64,000 nt of DNA from assembly GCA_963693285.1 (NCBI GenBank), contig OY848918.1, positions 20,409,484 to 20,473,483 of the forward strand, given 5' to 3'. Source of the DNA: Xestospongia muta (Eukaryota; Porifera; Demospongiae; Haplosclerida; Petrosiidae). Below are positions 1 through 12,128 of the stretch, one piece after another. Below the pieces are notes generated by a model. It made no database searches, was not told where the DNA came from, and worked only from the letters and a program-made list of their open reading frames with translations. Position numbers and translations under genes: made by a program. Numbering within the stretch: position 1 is the stretch's first letter; each line of letters opens with the position of its first letter.

Positions 1-1
1 T

Positions 2-3000
2 ATGATTGCCAAAGCTATTAAAATTGGAGTCCCATCTTCTCCTGTTGATTCCACTACACAACATGAGGATAGCAACAGTTCATCTGATGATGATGGTTCA
101 CAAGAAGAAACATCACCAGACCTCAATGAAGTCACCTTAGTTTCTCCTTCAAAGCCGACAGCTCCACCTGTAGCACAAACAGTAAATGAAATTGCTGAGA
201 TCATGCCTACTGTAAAAGAATCTCCTGAGCTATTCAACTCTCATTGGATTTACTGTGTAGATTCAGGTGGACAAGCAGCCTTTTTGGATATTGCTCCCGC
301 AATATTACGCTATAGTCCAGTTAATATTCTCACACAAAAGCTAAACGAGAAGCTTGAAGATAAGCCAAAGTTTTTTTTTAGCTTTAAGGGTCGACAGATT
401 GGAGCCCCTGTAGAGCGAGAAATTACCAATTTACAACTACTTGAGTCATCTTTTCGTTCGCTAGCATCCATAGATCAGCCTGAATTGCGCAAAATTCACG
501 TTAAGTTTTCACATCCCGAGCCTTCACTTCTTGTACTTGGTACGTTTTTTGATAAAATAACGGAATGCGTAGGCGAGTCTTTGGAAGAAAAGAATGTTCG
601 TTTGTGGTCTACCTTAAGTCAATTCAGAGGAGTGCATGTGAATTATTGTGAAGCCAAAAAGGAGATAATATTTCCTGTCAACACAACAGCCAGAGGTGAG
701 TCTGAAATGAAAATTGCAGAGAGAATTCGTACAATTGTGTCCCGATCTTACATTGAGGCAGAAATTCCAGCACGATGGTTTTTGTTTAAGCTTGAATTAG
801 AGGATCTTCAGAAAATTACCAAATCAATGGTTGTCAATAAAAGGGAATGCTTTAGGATAGGCTTGACTCTTGAGATGGATCGGAAAGACATTGAAGCTTC
901 GTTACTGTACTATCACGATTTAACCATTTTCTTGTACTTTCCAACTGTATTACCCAATGTGGTTTTTCTGCACCCACAGCCCCTTTTTAATAAGCTCTCA
1001 GAAGTAATTAGTATTTCTTTTGCTGATGCCGTTACCCACTTAGAGGAAATAAATATAGTTCTACCCGCACATGCTCATATTCAGCTCAAGGCTGAAGGTA
1101 TTTTCACACGTGAGCTTCTAAATTGTCTTTCTGATGGTTTCTCACCTGATTTTACTGCAGATGACTTTTTAAAGTTAATGGAAGATATATTTATTATAGC
1201 TCCATTGCCTGAGAAAGGAAAGTTTTTCGTACCAAGCGTTTTGCCGACAACTTCTTCTTTAGATATTATTAGAGCTCCGTTTATTAAAAGTATTGATTGT
1301 TTTGTTTTGACATGGGATGAAATGCCAATTCCTCAAGGTCTTTTTCCTGCTTTGATTGTAGGTCTACTTAAACGATCTGTCTTGCCAAAATTTAAGCTAT
1401 ATCGACCATCAGAATGTGAGATGCAGTATCGTAATGCGATTCGTTTAACATGTGCTGGCTATGGAGGAGCAGTTTTACTTATTGATGCTATCTACTGGAT
1501 GGAGGTCTATTATTCTGGCCCTCCTGTAAAGTGCTCCACTATCAAAGATGTCATCTTTGAAGCAATAGAAGATGTAGTCAAGAAATTTCAATATAAGAAG
1601 ATCCTTTCAAGGCCTCAGGAATGTTTCCTTTGCTCTATTTGTTCACCTCCGGCAGACCATCTGTGTCATCCAGATGAAGACAAGAAAATACTTACTTGCT
1701 GTAAAGATGGCATGTCAACAAAAGATATTAATCGAGCACGACAGCTTCCCTGGATTGATGAAAATGCAGCTGCTGTTGCTGCAGATAAGAGTGAACTTGG
1801 TAAGAGCATTTACTTGGGAGTGTCTAATAATAGTAATTAATATTCATTGTTTAATTAAGAGGCCTGCAAGGAAGTCACTCATTCTGATGTATCCTTAATT
1901 TCTAAAACAATAATTTTTTTTCCGACATTAACATTGCACTATAATTTAATACTTTAATATAATCTTTATTATTTATTTCTTTACAGTTTTGAAACCTGAA
2001 AAACATATGTTACTAAAGTTACTTTTTCCAATCAATGGCAAGTGGCAAGAGATTGGTGATCTACTGGGAGTTGATGCAGACACCATTGACAGTTTGGGCA
2101 CTTCTTCATTTTCAAATCCAGTTAAGATGTCAAAAATTTTACAAAGCTGGTTGGATAATGAACCAACTCCTGCTTCATGGGACTATATTCTTGAAATCAT
2201 AGAGGGACCTCTTCAAAAGAGATCTATTGCTGATGAAATTCGTCAAAAACTTAACATAAGTAAGCAGTTCAGTTAACAATATCTAATGCAAAAATTGAGT
2301 TCAAAGCAATCACTGTTACATCTTTATCTTTTCTAATAATTATATAATAAATATTGTACTTAGAGTTATTTTTGTGGTGATGCATTCAATATTTTACTTA
2401 TAGTAATAATTTCATATCTGTACTCATCATTTTCATGTACTCAATAAATGTTACTCCTTTCATGTCTTTTAAATGTCAGTATTGAACTTCAATACTAACC
2501 ATGATTTAAAATGAATAACTATTATTTTAATTATTCTTGCTTTCAAGTTCCAGAGACACCTATTCCTATTTCATCATCATTTGGTTCCAGACATCAATGT
2601 CACAGCCAGCTAAAACCTAAGGTCATGTCATCTTATACTGCAGAGCATCATAATGAGATTACCATCAAAAAAGGTGAAAATTTTAATGTCATTACTATGA
2701 ATACCAAGCATGATGGATGGTGGTTGTTCAGATGTCATATTCATGAAGGGATAGCACCAAGTAGGATGCTCTCCATCATACCATCAGTACTACCATCTTT
2801 AACTTCTGACATTAATGGTATTATCTTCATACAATATTGTTAGGCTATTTAGGCATGATTTGACAGACTCAATTTATCATTGATATTGATTAGCCCCAGT
2901 TGACACTACTCAAAGTCATTGCTCTATAATAGCGTGATGCATACAAAAGCACACTAGTAGATTATGTGCAAGAAAACATTGTTTATGATTCTTTATTAGA

Positions 3001-4422
3001 TATATGTTAGTAACTACTACATAGTATTAGAAAGCACAGGTGTATATTATGTCATCTTGTGTCATTCTTAGCCTTTCATTTGACTGAATTTGTAAGATTG
3101 TTATTTGGAATGACAATTGTAACTAACCACAGTAAAGTTGACAGCAAGTTACAATATAAGCTACCACAAGTGAAGCTAGAAATAGCTCCTCAAGCATCTA
3201 AGACAGATTTGGATTCTGTGTGTTATGAGTAATAATATAACTATATGTTATGTGATAATTATGAAGACTTTAAACTATAGTATGTATACAAACAAGTAAT
3301 TGCTGTGACAATGTATTATATATTCAGATTTTTACTCCAGAAGTCATTGTTAGAGTCTGTTTATTTATTGTCAGTTACACAATTCAAAACCTTAATTATA
3401 TGTAATAGTCATATTATCATATCTGTTCATCCTTGTAGATCTATCTATATTTAAAATTTGTACTCTGTCTAGTCTTGTCTAAATACAGTCATATTGATAA
3501 TTTAACTATTTTAATTTCAGAATAAACTGTTTTGTTTTAATAACAACTTAAATTTTTGTGACATTGCTTGTATTAAATATAGTCTGTGATTGCTTTTGTA
3601 CACATCAGGTAATAGAAGCTATATAACTAATTAATTTTTTTATTTAAAGAGCTTTAGAAATACTTTGAAGAGTTATTGATTTTAGCATTTTTTTCATTTT
3701 GACTATTGACCAAGTTAATATCACAAGTATGGAATCCTTTGAAGATAACCAATATTCCATTCATTAAATGCGTCAACTACAAAGACTCATACACTATAAT
3801 GATAATGCATTACACATTGATTATAATTATTTTAACATGTGCATAGCAAATAGCTTGTTTACTTTTGCAAGAAGGTATATGATGATCATAACAACATCAA
3901 TCCTAAACAGAGGTGGCTATGCCTATAATACATTTATACCTTAGGAGTTTTCCATATAATAGTTGCATTGTATACCCTGTTACTCTCATGCTAAACATTA
4001 AAGAGTGCTTTTACACAAAAAGTTTATGTCCAATTTTTTGTCACTTCATGGCCAATGGCTTATTAACTGATCTGTATTTTTGGTGTTCTTTATCTATAAT
4101 AATTAAGGTTAGGATATTTCCTGTCAAATTTCATAGCATAAATGTTTTTAATTGTGAAAATAATTTTATCAACTACTGTGACATTAAAGAAAATAATTTC
4201 ATATCTCCCCTGTTACCAAACAACAAAATATAGTTTTTCTCACCTTTTGCAGTCCTTTAACAAACTCCATATATATTATCACAAAAAATTGATTTTTTAT
4301 GTTCTTTAATAGGATCTGGAACTCAAAAGATTACACAAAGAAATGAGATAATTCTGGCCATCACTTTACTCATAGGAGTTATTGCAATTGTGTTTGTTTA
4401 CTTTTTCCAACAATCAACATAA
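2..4422 (+). CDS. ROC-COR-Death protein with SH3-like domain and C-terminal membrane anchor (gene 1, 5'-partial)
   Basis: Exons in this window: <2-1799, 1987-2259, 2548-2817, 4313-4422 (stop TAA). Every junction is GT-AG with phase 1 on both sides and joins in frame to 816 codons; the 5' end lies left of the window. Visible order: Ser/acidic linker (residues about 10-70), ROC G3 motif DSGGQ (87-91), a G4-like GTFFDK (180-185), COR from IPARWFLF (about 254) through IPQGLFPALIV, a Death-like domain in exon 2 (600-690, core KWQEIGDLLGVD), an SH3-like segment in exon 3 (about 716-770: SYTAEHHNEITIKKGE, GWWLFR, GIAPSRML) and a hydrophobic helix at 793-812 followed by only four residues. Known: ROC-COR plus Death occurs in DAPK-like Roco proteins. 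Inferred: a tail-anchored signalling adaptor. The Walker A motif and any ankyrin repeats should lie upstream. ROC, COR and Death calls are firm; the SH3 call is moderate. Confidence 0.82.
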
Positions 4423-6400
4423 ATTTAATATTGTAATTTAAAAGACACGTCATTGCCATTTTGCAGTTATAGTTTTTTTTTATGTTTTTAAATGAAAGAA
4501 ATTCCTTACATTAAAGAAGTTATGTTAGTAGTCAAGAAATTTTAAGGAAGTACATGGATTTTCCTGGTGACAATTATAATTGCTACACAATTGCTTTTCT
4601 CTGAATAATATGGTTTGCTACTGTGCTTAAGCTACCTCACCTGTAAGCTGCAACTACTTTTGAATATCTGCACAGGCTGACTCTGTTGATTAAACGATTT
4701 CAAATGTGTAATATCCAACTGGTGAGTGATTATATAAGATATTATAGTCTTTGTTCTGTTCAATGTTACCATCACAAATACATTCATTTTTACAAACACA
4801 TTTATATAGTCTTTGTTCTGTTCAATGTTACCATCATGAATACATATATTTTGTACAAACACTATCACAACCAGCAACATTTAAAACATAAAATAGTTCC
4901 ATATTCAGCTAGCAAAAGAGTTGATAGGTAACTGTTGTAGTCGACTAAGATGTGGTGACAATCGAAGATCTATTCATCAACTATCTCTTTGTCATTTTTC
5001 TATGAAGGTAAGATATTACAACAACTTGAAAAGAGGTCAATACTCTTACCACAATGCAGTTTACCACACTCGTGTTGATAGTTTGTCACTTCCTGGTATT
5101 ATAGAGAGTGTAATGTTTGTTTTTTTCACACTGGTGATGCTAAAGATTGCTTCCTAATGTGGCACACAAAACAATACCAGTAATATTTGTGCAATATAAA
5201 TATACCTTTTGTCTATAAGTATCTATTCATACAATATCTCATATCTCATAAAAACTGTATGTATTATATACATCAGTCCACTGTGTACTACTGATGATAT
5301 ATAGTTTCCTATTATCACATTGTAATATTTTCTAAAACCTATAATAAGAAATAAAAATTGCCAATGGCTACAACATTCACGAGCAATTGTCACAATTGTA
5401 TGAGCAGAAACAGGAAAACTTTAACGTATACATACTGCTTAGTAATACTCTATAGTTGAAAACGTTACGTTACTTAGTGTTACTGTATTTGAAAAGACAT
5501 AGCAATGTCTTCAGTAGTTTGTATAGCTTCAGCTTCAGCGATCCACTTGCTTTAGTTTGGCATACTTGAAAGTGCTTTACTGGAGCTTTATATCTCCGTC
5601 GTAGTAATGTCTACAGCCAACTTTAAAGATATAGATATCTATTTGTAGAACCATCTACCTTCTGAACGATACTTTCCTATACCAATTCTGCCTATTTCTT
5701 TGGTACAACTCGCTCTTTGCAGGTCAATCCAAAAAGGTCATATTCTTGAAATAAATTTTATATATATTATATATGTATAACATACAATCACTTAAGTAAA
5801 CAATGGTGAATGGCCAAAAGTATAGCTTGTATAGTATTCACAGTTAACCATGCATGTTTAATTGACCAATCACTATATTACTATACATAGTTTGTTTATA
5901 ATGGCTATACTGGTTTATATCTCATTATACAGCTTGAAATGGGTTCGAATACATGGCACCTACTACAATACCTCGACAACCTTCATTATCCTTCAAGAGA
6001 GGGTGGAGGAAGACTTAACTTTCGGCAAAGTTCAAGACATTATTTTGAAAGATGGAATAACATTTCATGTACAACGTTTCAAGACAATTGAATATAATAG
6101 ACTCTTTAATTGTTATATCATTTCGGAAACAGAAGACTTTCATTTAATTCCTAATGATTCTTTATCTACATATATTTCCTTACATCAGAACTATATTTCA
6201 TCAAATATTGCCCTTGTGTTGAAATATTATGTAAAATAATAGTTGTATAACCTTGTTGTAATATTTCACAATTTACAAATTAACACTTAGTTGGTGTATG
6301 GGTAACACATGGTGCAGTGTGAACACACCAATATGGTGTAAGATACATACACCATGGTGTTTACGTAACACTATGTTTTAACAGTGATGTTGTAGCAGTT
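4423..6400. other. 3' flank of gene 1; no intact gene, one transposon-like ORF tail
   Basis: AT-rich DNA without a supportable gene. It holds a direct tandem duplication of about 62 bp (4743-4866, including the repeated stretch tatagtctttgttctgttc). A 125-codon ORF at 5862-6239 reads, in its second half, like the C-terminal tail of transposon-encoded ORFs seen in other animals (FGKVQDIILKDG, then a conserved-looking hydrophobic end). No transposase core is present around it, so it is called only a possible TE remnant. Confidence 0.4.
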
Positions 6401-6429
6401 CCAAAAAAAGCAGCAAAAGGCAGGTTTAC

Positions 6430-7641
6430 TTCCAGTAAAGAATTAGTGTGACATTGATACATGTGTCCTTTATAATGAATGATATTGATAGTATATTGTA
6501 GAAGTATATGATAATTGTTAATGAGATGAATTTTCATTTTTGGAGATCTATAGTTAATAGACTTATTGACATATAACTAGAAGTAATAACAAATACATGA
6601 TTGCTGTTTAAAGATTATACAGTCAGAATAATTCTAATTGAATGAGAATAATTTCTGTTACAATCTCCTCTTCCAAAGAACCTAATGAAAGAATACAATG
6701 TTGTGACATAATAATGACTAATGACAATATGTTTGTAGTTATCCAGTAACAGACCTCACGAAGCATATGGAAAAAACAATGTAGTGTTAAACTGAAACAG
6801 GATTTATTATATTAACAATATTAATTATACATAATTGAGTAGTTTATGATACTGACTTCACTGTACTTAAATAGCTACTGTGAACATTGATACATTGCTG
6901 TTTAACATGAAATTAATAGTAATCTCTTGTTTGGAGTTGCTACATCTAGACCACATTTGCTCTATGCAAAATGTCTGGGAGTTGAGTAGCAAGTAATTAT
7001 TGGTGTGTGATACTTACACCACTTATATCAACCCAGTACATACATAGTGTGAGTGTATATCTATTACATATAGTAGTAGTTAGTAGACAGACAGTATACT
7101 CTATCTTACGATAATTACGTTACAGTTGATTTAGTTAGTAGAGTTTCCTCATTCCAATGTAGTAGTTATTACTATCAAATTATGTATTATCTATAGACAT
7201 CTTTATATTAGGAACATTGTTCAGTTGAAGGAACTACACTTATCCACACAACTACACTAAATAGTGTGGTGTTGTAAACTTTTTAAAGAAAAAATATTCA
7301 TGTTATCAACATTAACGTCATACTAAAACATCATCATTAACTGTTAAACAGATTGTGTTATTTTACTCAATGTTGTATTATCTACTCATGCATCACTATG
7401 CAGCCTGTATTATAGCTTTATTTTGAATGTATTCATTCTTTAACTATTTATAAATTTTAATTACAACCAGTACTAACATAGAAAATCAAGGACATAATAT
7501 TGAGTACTCATACAAGACTATGAAATGTAAATTGTAGCATAGCTTGATTCTGATAGTAACTGTCACTCATATTAATAATTAAAGGTCAGTTCAGTCAAGC
7601 TGTTCAGTCGAGTGTTTACACATTTTCAATGTATTCATTAA
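6430..7641 (+). repeat. Dispersed leader-region repeat, copy R1 (cut by piggyBac)
   Basis: This copy shares long near-identical stretches with about 18585-20230 (R2), 20340-22290 (R3) and 56160-57960 (R4). Hallmarks are catacatagtgtgagtgtat, the purine/TA-rich stretch with gttagtagacagacagtata, and a block ending in tgtattcattaa. The hallmark portion also occurs at 22445-22620 and 58105-58280, directly upstream of the start codons of genes 2 and 3. The repeat therefore appears to be a duplicated 5' leader/promoter region of this family. R1 stops at a TTAA where a piggyBac end begins at 7642. Confidence 0.7.
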
Positions 7642-8433
7642 CCCTTACAGGACCAATGTCACATATTTGTGACACTTCTACCATCTGTGCGAGACCAATG
7701 TCACAAAAATGTGACCAGCAAGTTTTTATTGTGAGACCAATGTCACACATTTGTGACAAGTTAATAATTTGCTATTTTATATTACTTAAGTTAGTTTAAA
7801 CTGCATATTTATCATTATTTTCGTCATTTTTAGAAATTTATTAATAATCATTAATATTAATTAATAATTACTAATTAATAAACGCACATAGAGGAGAGGC
7901 TGCTTGTATCTATAGTAATCAATAAACAACATGGCATGCAGGATCACAACAGAACAAGTGCTAGAAATTTTGGATGAAGAGCTAGATGTAGGACTAAATA
8001 TGGAGTATGGAGAAGGTGATGAAAGTGACAGTGATGTAGATGATACGTTTTTGGAAGAGAGGATTTGGGATGACCTGGAGTATAATGAAGATGGTGTATT
8101 AGATGATAGTTTTGGAAAATGTGATAGTAGCAGTAATGAAGGTGGTGATATTGAGAATGACACTGGCAATAGAACACGAACAGGACATTGTACTGTTAGA
8201 GGTTGTGTTAGAGGACGTGGTACAGATGGTAGAGGTCATGGTATGCTTAGGGGAAGTGGCACTGTTCAACAAAGAATTTTTGATACTAGTAGAAGAGATG
8301 ATACTCCTAGAAGAAGATGTGGTCCAACTGGTGGGCGTGGTATACGAGGACGTGGCCAAGGTAGAAGACAATCCACACAAAATATGAATTTGAATTGGAC
8401 GGTAATTTTTAAATTTAAATTCAAGTTTTCTTA
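7642..8433 (+). mobile_element. piggyBac-type transposon, left end and N-terminal coding exon
   Basis: The junction reads TTAA followed by CCCTTACAG, the expected TTAA target and CCC-type terminus of piggyBac elements. Related repeats at about 21883 and 57556 carry the same host sequence with an uninterrupted ttcattaag, which serves as the empty site. Inside the end, GACCAATGTCACA plus a TGTGAC half-palindrome repeats at 7651, 7693 and 7735, exactly 42 bp apart. An open frame from ATG 7931 encodes an acidic segment (residues about 11-85) followed by an Arg/Gly-rich stretch (about 90-155) and ends at a plausible donor (gtaatttt) near 8402. The catalytic exons and right end are not found downstream, so the element is a truncated remnant. 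Confidence 0.68.
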
Positions 8434-8927
8434 AAATTCATTTTGTATAGTAGCCAATGTTTTTTCATTTATATTGTGTTACTTTAACAACACATGTGTT
8501 TATCGAAGATATCAACAAACTCAGCGTCGTCAATACTTCAAAATGGCATAAAAAAGTCAAAATGACAGAATTGACCCAAGTGGTCCTTTTTCGCATATCC
8601 AGTCACATATATTTAAAATAAAAAGGAGAAGACAATAGACAAACACATAGCTCATGCCATCTTATATAATAGTGATAATACAACTGCCTAGCCCAAATAA
8701 ATTGATAAGACAACAGCTCTCCTTATATTGCATGTTGAAATCTTAACAAAATGAGATTCTTGACCTATTTTAAGATATATGCATTCACACAATAGCAAAT
8801 TCATGTCCTTTTTTAATTTAGCTGAATTATTGTTTATTACTAATAACTTACTCTATGTAGCAAATTAATATCCTACTGTAATTATCAAAAATAAATAACG
8901 ATTAATAATTATTGGTCATCTTAGCTT

Positions 8928-9085
8928 CTCAACTTACATGCTGTTGCTGTCTCTGATGCATTTGGTAATACAATCAACCACAGAGCATTATAAACTGTTG
9001 ATAAGCAGTGAGCTTTTACAATTCTAGTATGTCCTTCCCCAGCTTTGTCTAAAGCTTCTTTGATGACTTGTTCACTCTCAATCTA
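8928..9085 (-). pseudogene. ABC transporter (ABCB/P-glycoprotein-like) exon remnant
   Basis: On the minus strand, following a possible acceptor (gctatag) near 9078, an open stretch reads [19 protein letters not shown], then [13 protein letters not shown], then LIVLPNA. In ABCB nucleotide-binding domains this region follows the Walker B/D-loop (..ESE..VQEALDKA..GRT) and contains the H-loop (IVIAHRLSTVxNAD). The H-loop histidine is present but Arg is replaced by Cys, and no neighbouring exon with Walker A or the LSGGQ signature was found. I read it as an isolated decayed exon; the family call rests on remembered motifs. Confidence 0.55.
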
Positions 9086-9099
9086 TAGCATTGTTAATA

Positions 9100-12060
9100 T
9101 GCCAACTATGGTTGTTATCATCTTTGGTAGTAGGTATTACTGGTTATGTTTTGTAATGGTTTCATACAACTACATTCTTATTCTATTTCTGTGTGTAATT
9201 GTGAATCAGTGTTGGAAGAAATATAAATCCAAGTTCAAAAAGAGGCAAGCCACATTATGAAAGTGTAATTATCAATATCTAATCATCTGAAAACGATGAA
9301 ATGAGACAAACAGCAAACTATTTTATTACTTGAGATTAAATCTAGCAATGTTCCAGATCATTAATAACAGTATTAGTAATTATAATATATATTATTACAA
9401 TGTTCTATTTCTTGGTATATATTTATACCTACACATAATTGCAACCCAAACAGTAAAAGTATTATGTACCTGTAGTGTATACATTGAGACATAAGTAAGT
9501 CATGGAGATATCGTGATTTTCTATGCAAAAAAAATTAACCAACAATCAATACTGATGCTCACAAGTTTACATTACTCATTTATTTAGTGGTATTATCTAC
9601 AGAATATACTTTGTTTAAGTGTGTTCTTCATGACAAGCACACCAGTTAATTAATAAAGAGAAATCAGTTTTATTTCATTGTTGCAATATAATTAAATTAT
9701 ATAAAATTAAAATAACTTTTCAAGTCACATAACTTATATGTATGGTTGTATATGAACAATTTTTTGCTTCTATATTAAATGACTTTGTATTATGGTATAC
9801 TGTAACTAATAAGCAGACCTTTATAAGCACCAATAAAACCAAGTTGTGGAAAATGTACAAAGAAAATGAAACAGTTATTGTACACATATTGGGTTTATGC
9901 TGAAGGAGGAGTCTTCTGTGGATGCCATTCCATAGCATAATTAATATACTGATGCTTTTAAAATATTCAATTTATTTACATATAACATGTATTTATACAT
10001 TAATAAAAACATACAAAACATGAAATATTCTCATATTCTAGTTCTCATTTGTCTGATTCATGTCAAGCTATATTGATAATTTTGACCTCGCTGTACATCT
10101 TTGAATAGTGCCTTGTTGTGATTTTTACCATCACTTTTGTATGTATGATTGTTATACAGCTACAACTATAAATATTATTTTATAATCCTTATACTATTTA
10201 TAGAAATAACATTATCCCTTAGTCCAATATTATTTGTTCTTATATTTGTTATTTCAACACTTACCACTGCTGAACCACTTTCTTCTCATAATGTTCCTAT
10301 ATATGAATAAAAGTGATCAACTGTGGTACTTATTATGTATTGGTAATGTATCATACAAAATAACTTGCGTCTTAACTTGACACAGAGGAACTACATATTG
10401 TAAAATATGACCTTTTGTCTGATTGGAAAAGTCAGTAATATTATAGTAAGAAGACTCACTGATTGACAATCATTAATTAAATGTCTAAAAATGGAAATTA
10501 ATAGACAAATATTGTTTTTGAGTTTGTCAATATATCAAATTTTCCTTTTGAAAACTGGAGTTCACTAGATATGTAGTAACAATAACAAAATTAGTTGAGA
10601 TAATCTTTAATGACGCACATCCACAATTATGATACGAATAGAAAGCTTTGTTTGTATTTTAATCATTGCTACAAAATAAACAATACATCATGTGATTATT
10701 GCACATTATGTAGCATAATTTTTTTATTGTATTCTAATACTTAATCCTCTTGGCTCAACATTAATCTATCATATTAAAGTTCAATAATTATGGATTTGGT
10801 TTTAGTCACTGTATTAATTCTGATATGTTTGTTTGCACTGGTGGTGATATAGCTGTAATATTTAGAGACACTCAATAAACCTTTTCTAATATGACACCTG
10901 TCAATGTTGTATTGTCACAGTCAAAGTATTTATATTATAACTTGCATTTATACCAGATGTATTTCTATTCACTTTGATGCAATGCAAGATGTATTACATA
11001 AAATCCCTATAGGCGGTACTGATGGGTTAATTGTACTATATGACCAGTCTTGTGTGGCTAAAATGAAAGTCAGGAGCATACTTGCTTTAGCTTTAATACT
11101 GGAAGAGTGAGAGTGTCCTTACTATTGTCATTTGATAAAAGTATGATGAATTCTCAGTTTTCACTAAAATATGTAGACAAACATGATGGAGGTATTTTCC
11201 CATCAAGTAAACAAATTGATGGTGTATGTATTACTGTTGTTCTATTTGTGTTTCCTGATGTAGTTAATTCACATATAGTAATTACCATAAACTAGAGATA
11301 ATGTCTCCAAATATCTTAAATTTAACAAAAGACAAACACTTGTATATCTCTCAGGTAGTAAGTGTACTCATATCAATTACAATGTTCTCAGTAAACTAGA
11401 TGAATTAAAACATGGAAAATTAAGTATTACAACACTAGGCAATCCACCATCATGGTCAGCTAAAATATATGTGTATTCTTGTCCTATAATGTTCATATTA
11501 AATTAAGGTGAGTGTGTATGTAATGTAGCTTTATCACTGATATTTTATCTACAACAAAATGTAACAACACTACAGTCACTATTTCTATATACATCTATTG
11601 GTCAATGGTTGAGTTAACTGTACACTCTTAAGAGAATATTTTGCAATTGAAATTATAAATACTAATTGCATTCCTTAGTAATAATCAAAAATTAATCATT
11701 CCATAAAAAACAACCAGGCGTTCTACTCTTTAGTAGAACGCCTGGGGACGAGGCTATGTAGACACATACTTGTAGTATAAGTGTTATTAGTATAATATGA
11801 GTATTATATTATTATTACTGTGGTGTGTAATTCAAAAGACTTCCGAACACCCTCGCTAAAGTCGTATTATTGAGTTTATTAAGTTAACCACAGATACTTG
11901 TGTAGTGTTTCTGTATTTTTGAAAAGAAAACTTAATACGAGGAGTGGCATGGAGTCCCTTTTTCCTGTATACATATAGTTTTGTTTCTCTATGAGTTGAT
12001 TTGATGACTGCTAGAAAAACTAAATGAAATTATTACTAATGAAGTATTTTTTTCTATAGG
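9100..12060. other. Intergenic, no supportable gene
   Basis: Mostly AT-rich DNA. Short open stretches at 10904-11110 (contains IPIGGTDG) and 11107-11295 show no convincing exon structure or family signature. A perfect 14-bp inverted repeat with a 4-nt loop lies at 11714-11745 (arms ccaggcgttctact / agtagaacgcctgg), more GC-rich than its surroundings, possibly a small TE end or a structured remnant. Confidence 0.5.
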
Positions 12061-12073
12061 GTCAAATTTGCTT

Positions 12074-12080
12074 TATTATA

Positions 12081-12128
<48 letters not shown>

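Noticed and set aside
7861..8380. Several Ser/His/Thr-rich open frames antisense or out of frame to 7931-8433
   Set aside because: They are shadows of the acidic and Arg/Gly-rich piggyBac N-terminal exon; composition follows directly from its GAT/GGT codons.
10904..11295. Possible vWA/Ro60-like fragment (IPIGGTDG)
   Set aside because: Only one short motif matches and the flanking sequence does not follow the family; too weak to call.
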